A stretch of 5,969 nt of DNA, from assembly GCA_009781325.1 (NCBI GenBank), contig WQYJ01000133.1, positions 1 through 5,969 of the forward strand. The letters run 5' to 3'. The notes under the pieces are model-generated. The model was not told where the DNA came from. It was given only the letters and a program-made list of their open reading frames with translations, and did not search any database. The DNA comes from Propionibacteriaceae bacterium (GTDB lineage: Bacteria > Actinomycetota > Actinomycetes > Propionibacteriales > Propionibacteriaceae). A program made the translations under genes and the position numbers. Shown in pieces: positions 1-5,774 of the stretch (its first letter is position 1; every line of letters begins with the position of its first letter).

Positions 1-1104
1 CTCGGCGATGCTGAGATCCTCATTGGCCCCAGTGAAATAGCGGTGGCAAGGATCCAAACTGGTTCCAGTGCCCGAGATGGGCAGTCAACCGCTGGGGCTG
101 AGTACAGGATCGTCGCCATACCCTTCATTGAGACTTCTAAGGGTGAAGCCTATGCTCTGGTCATCGCCCGTACCCTCGGCCCGACGTCGTCTGGTCTGGC
201 TAACCTGTCGGCCCTGCAGTGGGTCATCGGTATCACCGCTGTGGCGCTGGCCATTGTCGCGGCTATCTTTGTCGCCAGCGCAACCTTGAACCCAATTCGG
301 GAACTGACTTCGGTCGTTTCCGGGATCACCTCGACCGATGAACTCACGACGATAGAAGTACGAGGGGCCTCCGAGGTGGCTGAACTCGAACGCTCATTCA
401 ACCTGATGATGGAGTCCTTGACAGCCTCACGAAACCAGCAGGACCGCCTCATTGCTGATGCGGGCCACGAGTTGCGCACCCCCTTGACAAGCCTGAGAAC
501 CAATATCGAACTGCTGATCGCTGATGAGACTGCCAAGATGCTCCCAGTCGGGGCGCGCTCGGAGATCCTCTCCGATGTCGCTGCCCAGTTAGGGGAGTTC
601 ACCTCGCTGATCAATGACCTGGTGGTGCTGAGCCGCGGCGACGACATGCCTCGAAACTTCATTGTGCTGAACTTCGCAGAGGTCATCGAACGGGCAATCG
701 CCCGGGTTCAGCGCCGCGGCCCGTCGCTGACTTTCGATGTGAGGCTGAAGCCTTTCTTCGTCATGGGTGACTATGTGACTCTGGAAAGAGCTGTGACAAA
801 TCTGTTGGACAATGCTGTGAAGTTCTCCCCGGAGGGTACGACGATCACCGTGCGACTGAACAACAGCGGGCTTGTGATCTCTGATCAAGGTCCAGGTATC
901 GCGCCTGAAGATGCCGCTCACATCTTCGAAAGGTTCTACCGTTCGGACTCTTCTAGGAATACTCCCGGCACTGGGTTGGGGCTATCGATCGTGGATCACA
1001 CTGTGAATGCCCATGGCGGTACGATCACTGTTGAGTCACCGCCAGGAGGCGGAGCGGTCTTCACTGTCCACATCCCCGAAGCTGTATTTGACGACTCAGA
1101 ATGA
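1..1104 (+). CDS. Sensor histidine kinase, HAMP type, MprB-like (5' end missing)
   Basis: This is a membrane histidine kinase that autophosphorylates on His and passes the phosphate to a partner response regulator. The reading frame is open from base 1, so the gene starts left of the window; the GTG at base 43 is only the first possible start inside it. Numbering residues from that GTG: extracytoplasmic sensor remnant 1-57, one membrane segment about 59-82, a HAMP linker beginning NPIREL at 83, the H-box with GHELRTPL (phosphoacceptor H142), the N-box TNLLDNAVKFSP (252-263), the G1 box DQGPG (281-285), FERFYR (295-300) and the G2 box GTGLGL (309-314). All catalytic boxes are intact and it ends in TGA. 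The part of the sensor domain that is present and the overall order resemble actinobacterial MprB-type kinases, whose OmpR-family regulator normally lies just upstream, here outside the window. The signal sensed cannot be inferred. Confidence 0.95.
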   Translation, partial: LGDAEILIGPSEIAVARIQTGSSARDGQSTAGAEYRIVAIPFIETSKGEAYALVIARTLGPTSSGLANLSALQWVIGITAVALAIVAAIFVASATLNPIRELTSVVSGITSTDELTTIEVRGASEVAELERSFNLMMESLTASRNQQDRLIADAGHELRTPLTSLRTNIELLIADETAKMLPVGARSEILSDVAAQLGEFTSLINDLVVLSRGDDMPRNFIVLNFAEVIERAIARVQRRGPSLTFDVRLKPFFVMGDYVTLERAVTNLLDNAVKFSPEGTTITVRLNNSGLVISDQGPGIAPEDAAHIFERFYRSDSSRNTPGTGLGLSIVDHTVNAHGGTITVESPPGGGAVFTVHIPEAVFDDSE

Positions 1105-1105
1105 C

Positions 1106-1771
1106 CTAGGAGGGCCGTACCAGCCCGCCTTCGTAGGCTTCCACCACGGCCTGGACACGATCCCGGCACCCCAGCTTTTCTAGAATCTTGGACACATGTG
1201 TCTTGACTGTGGCCTCAGACAGGAACAGGGCTGCCGAGATCTCTAGGTTGGACATACCCTTGGCGATGAGCAGCAACACCTCTGTTTCGCGCTCGGTCAG
1301 GCAGTCGAATTCCCGCGGGGTGCTCGGTGGGGAAACCCGGGCGGCGACATGCTCGATCAGCCTCTTGGTTGAGGACGGAGCGATCACTGCGTCACCGGAA
1401 TAGACCGTACGGATGGCAGCCAGCAGGTCAGGCGGCGGAGCGTTCTTCAGCAGGAAGCCCGATGCTCCGGCATCAATGGCAGCCAGCAAGTATTCGTCGA
1501 TATCAAAGGTCGTCAGGATGATGATTTTCGGTGCGTCAACACCGGCATCCTCCAGAATTGCACGGGTCGCTTCGATGCCATCCATGTCAGGCATGCGTAC
1601 ATCCATGAGAACTACATCGGCGGGCAACTGGGCCAGCAGGGCAACTGCCTGGGCTCCAGTCGACGCAGCCCCGACGACACTCATGTCATCCTGGGAATCG
1701 ATAATCATGCGCAATCCGGCGCTGACAAGCTGCTGATCATCGACTAGTACGATGCGTAGCGGATCAGTCAT
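1106..1771 (-). CDS. NarL/FixJ-family response regulator with LuxR-type HTH
   Basis: A 221-residue cytoplasmic DNA-binding response regulator. The receiver domain (about 5-122) shows the acidic pair D11/D12, phosphoacceptor D57 in LMDVRMP, T87/T88 and K109 in the GFLLKNAPP segment, so it should be phosphorylation-competent. The C-terminal LuxR HTH (about 156-213) has LTERETEVLLLIAKG and the recognition region SEATVKTHVSKILEKLG, giving the standard length of this family. The ATG overlaps the stop of the upstream kinase gene by four bases (ATGA) and has a strong ribosome binding site, so the two are translationally coupled and almost certainly partners. The gene ends one base from the stop of the convergent kinase gene. 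Target genes are unknown. Confidence 0.96.
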   Translation of the reverse strand: MTDPLRIVLVDDQQLVSAGLRMIIDSQDDMSVVGAASTGAQAVALLAQLPADVVLMDVRMPDMDGIEATRAILEDAGVDAPKIIILTTFDIDEYLLAAIDAGASGFLLKNAPPPDLLAAIRTVYSGDAVIAPSSTKRLIEHVAARVSPPSTPREFDCLTERETEVLLLIAKGMSNLEISAALFLSEATVKTHVSKILEKLGCRDRVQAVVEAYEGGLVRPS

Positions 1772-2553
1772 GAAAACTCCTCTTCAGGTAGCGGGAGGAC
1801 CAGGCGTACTCGGAATCCTTCGTCATAGGGCTCTGCTGTGATCGTAGCACCGACCGAACTAGCCCGTTCTTTCATGCCCGTTAGACCTTGGCCCAGGCCG
1901 GGTTCGCCGCGCGGGGGTTCTGTTCCCATCTGATCGGTGATCGTCACAATCACCTCATCAGACTTCCAGTTTTCGGTGACCGTGACTTGGGCGTCTGCAG
2001 CGGCGTGCTTCATGGCATTGGTGAGGGCTTCCTGACAGATGCGATACAGCGTCAAGCCCAGTCCGGCCGGCAGCGTACGGGGTTGGCCCAGACGGATGAG
2101 GAAGACCTGCATCCCGGATGCTCTGGCTGACTCAACCAGTTGTTCAACGTTGAACTGGTCGGGGATGGGCGTGCGATCCTGGCCTTCGGGGGTCTTCAGC
2201 ATCCCCAAGACCCGCCGGGTTTCATCGACTGCCGCCCGTCCGGTGTCGGCGATGGTGGTGAATGCTCTCTTGGCTGCCTCGGGGTCGTCGCAGACGAAAG
2301 AGCCGCCGTCAGCCTGGGCGACCATGATGGCCAGTGAGTGGGCGATTATGTCATGCATCTCGCGCAGGATGCGGGTCCGTTCTGCTTCGACGGCCACTTC
2401 CTCGATGGTAGCTCGCTGCTCCAGCATCGCAGCGATGCGTCTCTTCTCCCGCGCTTTTTCACTGGTGACTGTTGTGGTCAAGATGATGGCGAGGACTACA
2501 ACACCAACTGCCAGTACGGCAGAGGCCCCGATCAGTATCGCAATCCAGTTCAT
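1768..2553 (-). CDS. Short DesK/NarX-type sensor histidine kinase (HisKA_3 + HATPase_c)
   Basis: A 261-residue kinase of the HisKA_3 class, the usual partner of NarL-type regulators. It has one hydrophobic membrane segment at about 4-27, a charged helical linker (31-60), the dimerisation/phosphoacceptor box REMHDIIAHSLAIM (acceptor H67), an N-box QEALTNAMKHA (174-184), and a G-box GLGQGLTGMKER (219-230). The core is complete, but there is no sensor domain and only one membrane helix, whereas many actinobacterial relatives carry four to six N-terminal helices. The start is firm: an in-frame TGA lies two codons upstream of the ATG (GAT TGA AGT ATG). The ribosome binding site is weak (GGAA ten bases upstream). 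Its 3' end overlaps the regulator gene by four bases. It may be read from its own promoter or by read-through from the phosphofructokinase gene; I see no clear promoter in the 71-base gap. Confidence 0.95.
   Translation of the reverse strand: MNWIAILIGASAVLAVGVVVLAIILTTTVTSEKAREKRRIAAMLEQRATIEEVAVEAERTRILREMHDIIAHSLAIMVAQADGGSFVCDDPEAAKRAFTTIADTGRAAVDETRRVLGMLKTPEGQDRTPIPDQFNVEQLVESARASGMQVFLIRLGQPRTLPAGLGLTLYRICQEALTNAMKHAAADAQVTVTENWKSDEVIVTITDQMGTEPPRGEPGLGQGLTGMKERASSVGATITAEPYDEGFRVRLVLPLPEEEFS
1777..1782 (-). promoter_or_regulatory. Ribosome binding site of the response regulator
   Basis: On the minus strand GAGGAG sits five bases (TTTTC) before the ATG at 1771. It lies inside the kinase gene, where the same bases encode its final Glu-Glu-Phe-Ser. 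This strong site and the ATGA overlap settle the regulator start. Confidence 0.85.
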
Positions 2554-2588
2554 ACTTCAATCATTCCAGATACAACCAACACCCAGCC

Positions 2589-2615
2589 AAAACCCACCGC
2601 CACGAGAGTGCGGTG
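2589..2615 (-). terminator. Hairpin terminator after the phosphofructokinase gene
   Basis: Read on the minus strand, CACCG-CAC, loop TCTC, GTG-(G)-CGGTG forms an eight-pair stem with one bulged G, followed by GGTTTT. It begins ten bases past the TAA of the phosphofructokinase gene and before the next gene, as expected for a Rho-independent terminator. The T tract is only four bases, so termination may be partial. Confidence 0.6.
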
Positions 2616-2624
2616 ATGGGGCTG

Positions 2625-4871
2625 TTAGAAAGATTCGCGGTTGAGGCAGTCGAGGATGTGTGTCAGGTGCAGCCACCATGGTGCTTTGGGGCGTTGGTGG
2701 CGCCGGTTTGTGCCTTTCATCGCTTCTGAGATTCCGGTGAGGATGATCTCATTGTGGCACATTCCGATGCATTGAATGGCCTTGTCATCATCCTTAATCT
2801 GAGATGCTAGCTGGCCCATAGCCGCATCCGTCAGCCTCGTGGCGAGGAGTCGGTCAGCCGGTGTTGGGGCATCCCCTTGCTGGATATGACCGATGATGAG
2901 TGTGCGGGTGTCGTACCTTCTCTGACCTTCTTCATCGAAGATATTTGCCAGAGTACGGGTGGTGTAGTTGGGGTTGGCGTTCTCGTTGCGTACAGCGAGG
3001 AAGAAGGAGCGGCCGTGGTTGTCAAAGCTGTTCTTCAGCCACTCGATGTCACGCTGGAGCCGGTTTAAGGTAATGCCCTTCTCGGGGAGGTAGACCTGCT
3101 CGGCACCGCCTGCTAGGCCGCCCATGAGTGCGAGGTACCCGCAGTCGCGTCCCATGGTCTCGATCACAAAACACCTCTGCGAGGCTGAGGCTGACATCTT
3201 GACCTTGTCGATGCAATCGACGACGACGTTGAGGGCGGTGTCAGCTCCGATCGACATGCCTGTCCCCGGGGTGTTGTTGTCGATAGCTGCCGGTACGCAG
3301 ACGATTGGAATCTGGAGGCCCGGATAACGGCTGCGCTCCTGGCTGATGAGCTGCACAGCTTCGTACGCATTCCAGCCGCCAATCACCAGCAGGCCGTCGA
3401 TCTTATTGGCTTCCAGGCTTCGCGAGATTGCATAGAGTTCTTCGATCGTTGGTTTGCGCCGCCGCGTACCCAAGACGGCACCACCCTCTTGGTTCCAGCC
3501 GTCAACATCCTTCCAGGACAGCTCTGACATATCTCCGCGCACCAGGCCGATGAAACCATCGCGGATTCCTAGCATGGTGAAGCCTTGGGAGATCCCCTCC
3601 CACACTGCTGTTTGCACGGCAGTGTTCATACCGGGGGCTAGGGCTCCGGCATGCATGATGGCGATTCTGCGGTCACTGGGGGCGCACAGAGTACGGTTCG
3701 GGTTCGACAGGGATTGGAAGATGCCGATGAGATCGGTGAACTCCATCCCGCGCATCGAGAGGACTGTGTCTGTCTGGCCAGCACTGATCAGACCGGGAAT
3801 ACTTCGGGTATCCTCCACAGCTTTGAGCAGCGGAATCTGGCGAATCTCTTCACCGTGGAAACCAAAGACCGGGCCGTCCTGCTCTCCTGTGGAGTTCAGT
3901 ACAAAGGTTGCTGCTTGGTAGCCCAGCCAGGTTGAGGCCCAGCGATCGTAGGCACTCGGCGTACCTCCCCTTTGCACGTGACCCAGGATCGTGACGCGGG
4001 CATCCTCACCGAGAATGGACTCGATTGATGCACGCACATGCTCGGCAGTGATGGGTTCTCCGGCGCGGGTCTTGGCCCCCTCAGCCAAGATCACGATGGA
4101 ATCCTTGCGCCCAGCCATGCGGGAGCGCTGAAGCTGGTCACACATCGCCTGCTCCCAGCCGTCTTCCGGCGGCAACTCTGGCAGAAGTACGTAATCGCAA
4201 CCCCCTGAGATAGCTGCTGCGATTGCGAGGTAGCCGCAGTTGCGTCCCATGACTTCGACGACGAAGGAACGCTGATGAGAGGCAGCGGTGGATGCGATGG
4301 CATCAATGGCAGCCTGGATGCGGTGGAGAGCTGAGTCCACACCGATGGTCATGTCCGTACCGACGAGGTCGTTGTCGATGGAGCCGACCATCCCGGCATA
4401 GATCAATCTCGGGAACTGCTGGCGTTGATCTGTGGTGATTCGGTTGTGGTCGAGGAGTTCATCAAGCAGGGACGACCATTGACTGGCGAACTCCTGGAGC
4501 CCGGTCAGTGACCCGTCACCGCCGATGACGACAAGCCGGTCAATTCCCTCATTCACCAGGTTCGCTGCTGCTTTGAGCATCCCCTCGCGGGTCATGAACT
4601 CCTTCGAGCGGAAGGTGCCAATGACCGTACCCCCGCGATTCAGAATCCCCGAAGCGTCGTCCCAAGCCATCGGAGAAATACCATCTCCGCCGTCAATCAT
4701 GCCCTGGTAACCCTCCATGATCGCGTAAGGCTGTGCCCCCGCTACTAGCGAGGTACGAGTAACCGCCCGCAGCGCGGCGTTCATCCCCTGAGCATCACCA
4801 CCGCCAGTGAGCACACCGATCTTCTTACCTTTGGCCGTACCTCGAAGGGCATCCGGAGAAATAACCTGCAC
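2625..4871 (-). CDS. pfkA: ATP-dependent 6-phosphofructokinase, eukaryotic two-domain type
   Basis: Phosphorylates fructose 6-phosphate to fructose 1,6-bisphosphate, the committed step of glycolysis, in the cytoplasm. It is about 748 residues, a tandem fusion of two PFK units, like eukaryotic PFK-1 and unlike the roughly 320-residue bacterial enzyme. Numbering from the GTG: the N half has TGGGDAQGMNAAL (22-34), GGDGS (117-121, with Gly where PPi-dependent enzymes have Asp, so ATP is the likely donor), GSIDND with catalytic D166, MGRNCGY (208-214) and HVQRGG with R301. The C half keeps the fold signatures GADTALN and MGRDCGY but has GGWNA instead of GGDGS and HIQQGD instead of HIQRGG, so it is probably regulatory. 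A tail with PKAPWWLHL (728-736) matches the end of eukaryotic PFK-1. The frame extends to a TTG at 4940, but that lies in promoter-like repeats; I prefer the GTG at 4871, six bases from a -10 hexamer. Confidence 0.93.
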   Translation of the reverse strand: MQVISPDALRGTAKGKKIGVLTGGGDAQGMNAALRAVTRTSLVAGAQPYAIMEGYQGMIDGGDGISPMAWDDASGILNRGGTVIGTFRSKEFMTREGMLKAAANLVNEGIDRLVVIGGDGSLTGLQEFASQWSSLLDELLDHNRITTDQRQQFPRLIYAGMVGSIDNDLVGTDMTIGVDSALHRIQAAIDAIASTAASHQRSFVVEVMGRNCGYLAIAAAISGGCDYVLLPELPPEDGWEQAMCDQLQRSRMAGRKDSIVILAEGAKTRAGEPITAEHVRASIESILGEDARVTILGHVQRGGTPSAYDRWASTWLGYQAATFVLNSTGEQDGPVFGFHGEEIRQIPLLKAVEDTRSIPGLISAGQTDTVLSMRGMEFTDLIGIFQSLSNPNRTLCAPSDRRIAIMHAGALAPGMNTAVQTAVWEGISQGFTMLGIRDGFIGLVRGDMSELSWKDVDGWNQEGGAVLGTRRRKPTIEELYAISRSLEANKIDGLLVIGGWNAYEAVQLISQERSRYPGLQIPIVCVPAAIDNNTPGTGMSIGADTALNVVVDCIDKVKMSASASQRCFVIETMGRDCGYLALMGGLAGGAEQVYLPEKGITLNRLQRDIEWLKNSFDNHGRSFFLAVRNENANPNYTTRTLANIFDEEGQRRYDTRTLIIGHIQQGDAPTPADRLLATRLTDAAMGQLASQIKDDDKAIQCIGMCHNEIILTGISEAMKGTNRRHQRPKAPWWLHLTHILDCLNRESF

Positions 4872-4907
4872 CCCTCTATAGTATGCCGATAATGGGATTT
4901 CATTCAG
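4871..4907 (-). promoter_or_regulatory. Candidate promoter giving a leaderless phosphofructokinase mRNA
   Basis: On the minus strand TACTAT (4883-4878) fits the actinobacterial -10 pattern TAnnnT and is followed by AGAGGG and then the GTG start, so transcription would begin at or next to the first codon. No proper Shine-Dalgarno spacing is available, since the G-rich run abuts the GTG, which also fits a leaderless message. The -35 is weak: CTGAAT with an 18-base spacer. Inferred from sequence pattern only. Confidence 0.5.
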
Positions 4908-4909
4908 GA

Positions 4910-4962
4910 TGTGACAAGGGGGACAGTCGTTTTGCGACAATGGGGACGGTAGGACGTGACAA
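4910..4962. repeat. Three phased GYGACAA repeats upstream of the phosphofructokinase promoter
   Basis: On the plus strand GTGACAA occurs at 4911-4917, GCGACAA at 4934-4940 and GTGACAA at 4956-4962, with starts 23 and 22 bases apart, about two helical turns. The first two copies extend to 17-base units (4910-4926 and 4933-4949) that match at 14 of 17 positions, including GGGGAC. Between them GTCG-TTTTG-CGAC (4926-4938) is a small palindrome. They lie just upstream of the weak -35, a position suited to an activator or repressor array. The binding protein is not known. Confidence 0.5.
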
Positions 4963-5090
4963 AAGCCCCCTACCGGTCATCCTGTCGAAGCCTGAATCCA
5001 CCGATCTATGCTTACGACGCAACAGTTGAGTGGGTTGGCTGCGTTACCACTGTTCGGTAGGGGTTCAGTCTGCTTTCCTGATGGTTGTCC
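4963..5090. other. Non-coding spacer left of the inverted-repeat element
   Basis: No reading frame here looks like a gene. The only visible structure is a weak imperfect hairpin with AACAG (5021-5025) against CTGTT (5050-5054) and overlapping alternatives, and the left copy of a 14-base direct repeat (4974-4987) that recurs at 5907-5920. It ends in a run of eight C residues at 5089-5096, which enters the element. Confidence 0.4.
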
Positions 5091-5216
5091 CCCCCCTCTG
5101 CCGCGGCCCCCCCAGGGGGGCCTTGCCATTTCTTGGACGTGGTCGAGTCCGCGGGTGAGGGGTTGACACACAAAGTCACCGCGACGGCTCAGATTCTCCT
5201 AGGGTTGGGTTGGTGA
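5091..5216 (+). repeat. Left inverted arm
   Basis: Pairs with 5521-5646. Bases 5098-5145 match the right arm perfectly over 48 positions. Bases 5091-5171 match at 73 of 81 without gaps, ending in GACACAC. Beyond that, similarity continues with small indels through TCACCGCGAC (5176-5185), GATTC (5192-5196) and GGTGA (5212-5216). Within it GGCCCCCCCAGGGGGGCC (5105-5122) is itself a very strong GC stem-loop with little or no loop. Confidence 0.85.
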
Positions 5217-5292
5217 AGGCTTAGTCTGTGTCAGGTGTGAGGTGTCCAGTGTCTAAAACTTGCACATACCGAACCCATCGCACTGTCCCACG

Positions 5293-5355
5293 ACGGAATG
5301 CGCAACTTTTTCCCGGAAAAACACTGGTTTTCAAGGAAAAAGTTGCGCATTCCGT
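5293..5355. repeat. Perfect 21-base inverted repeat in the element centre
   Basis: Bases 5293-5313 and 5335-5355 are exact reverse complements, built on the unit GGAATGCGCAACTTTTTCC, with a 21-base spacer. The spacer also folds: TTTTTCC-C-GGAAAAA (5307-5321) is a nested palindrome competing with the long stem, and AAC-ACTG-GTT (5320-5329) forms a small inner loop. It could be a protein-binding palindrome, a structured RNA, or a nested element. Confidence 0.85.
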
Positions 5356-5377
5356 TCCAGGGATGCCGATAGTGTGC

Positions 5378-5400
5378 GGAAAGCGCAACTTTTTCCCGGA
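5378..5400 (+). repeat. Third copy of the GCGCAACTTTTTCC unit
   Basis: This direct copy matches 5295-5317 at 22 of 23 positions (only A for T at the fifth base of GGAATG) and lies 83 bases after it. It is followed by an imperfect hairpin with ACTCACACCA (5400-5409) against TGGTGAGT (5421-5428), and CCTGT-CACCACC-ACAGG (5438-5454) is another small stem. Confidence 0.75.
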
Positions 5401-5520
5401 CTCACACCAGCAGGGTCTCATGGTGAGTGGAAAACAACCTGTCACCACCACAGGCAGAATCCGGGGTGGCACCCCAACAATCAGACAGACAGATGCCGAA
5501 GATAAGTACCAGTAGTCGTG

Positions 5521-5646
5521 TCACCATCCCTCCCCGAGTGAATCGTAACTGTCGCAGTGATAGTGGTGTGTCTACCCAGCCCCCGCAAACCCGACCACGT
5601 CCAAGAAATGGCAAGGCCCCCCTGGGGGGGCCGCGGCAGCGGGGGG
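5521..5646 (-). repeat. Right inverted arm
   Basis: Reverse complement of the left arm. The core 5592-5639 is identical over 48 bases, and landmarks GTGTGTC (5566-5572), GAATC (5540-5544) and TCACCAT (5521-5527) match the inner landmarks of the left arm in order. The GC stem-loop recurs at 5615-5632. Neither stem is followed by a T tract, so these are not classical intrinsic terminators. Confidence 0.85.
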
Positions 5647-5717
5647 AGAGAGTCTAGTAGAGCACGATGCACCCTCAGCAAAAAACAGGGAAAGCCGCGC
5701 CAGCGAGAGGAAGTGGT

Positions 5718-5774
5718 ATGAATCAGAACACCGGTAACAGTTCTGACTCAAACCATCACCACCACTTGGAATAA
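5718..5774 (+). CDS. Possible 18-residue leader peptide with four histidines
   Basis: ATG to TAA encodes MNQNTGNSSDSNHHHHLE. AGAGGAAG (5706-5713) gives a good ribosome binding site, with GAGG seven bases before the ATG. A run of four His codons (CAT CAC CAC CAC) near the end of a very short ORF is the hallmark of histidine-operon attenuator peptides, which stall ribosomes when charged tRNA-His is scarce. The downstream gene would lie right of the window; hisS or a his biosynthesis or uptake gene would fit. No promoter is clear, and no T-tailed terminator is visible downstream. The run could be chance, as CAC-rich stretches also occur nearby (5441-5451). Confidence 0.35.
   Translation: MNQNTGNSSDSNHHHHLE

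Larger units (their letters stand above)
5091..5646. mobile_element. MITE-like element with long inverted arms (putative)
   Basis: A 556-base segment bounded by two 126-base arms in inverted orientation around a centre of about 304 bases. The arms are nearly identical at the outside and decay inward, as terminal inverted repeats do. No transposase is encoded, so if mobile it would be moved by an enzyme supplied elsewhere. No target-site duplication is evident beside the arms. Alternatives are two independent copies of a dispersed palindromic repeat, or a structured non-coding RNA locus. The short frames on both strands (for example 5228-5515 plus and 5221-5472 minus) run through inverted repeats and look spurious. 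Confidence 0.45.

Noticed and set aside
150..686. Minus-strand 178-codon frame
   Set aside because: Lies wholly inside the sensor kinase gene, has no recognisable motif, and the plus-strand frame contains all catalytic kinase boxes.
2039..2644. Plus-strand 201-codon frame
   Set aside because: Antisense shadow of the DesK-like kinase and the terminator region; low-complexity Ser/Arg-rich translation.
3454..3921. Plus-strand 155-codon frame
   Set aside because: Antisense to conserved phosphofructokinase motifs; no family features of its own.
5089..5122. G-quadruplex on the minus strand
   Set aside because: The long G runs have C-rich partners next to them, so a duplex hairpin is the more likely fold.
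4977..5171. Minus-strand 64-codon frame
   Set aside because: Its Gly/Arg/Pro-rich stretch is a translation of the GC-rich inverted arm.
5162..5191. Promoter with TTGACA at 5162-5167
   Set aside because: No -10-like hexamer at 16-19 bases, and the matching arm carries TAGACA instead.
5293..5400. CRISPR array
   Set aside because: Only three units, one inverted, with unequal spacing and no cas gene.
5221..5515. Overlapping 80-95 codon frames on both strands
   Set aside because: They read through the perfect inverted repeat, so similar peptide fragments appear on both strands; no ribosome binding site or domain supports them.
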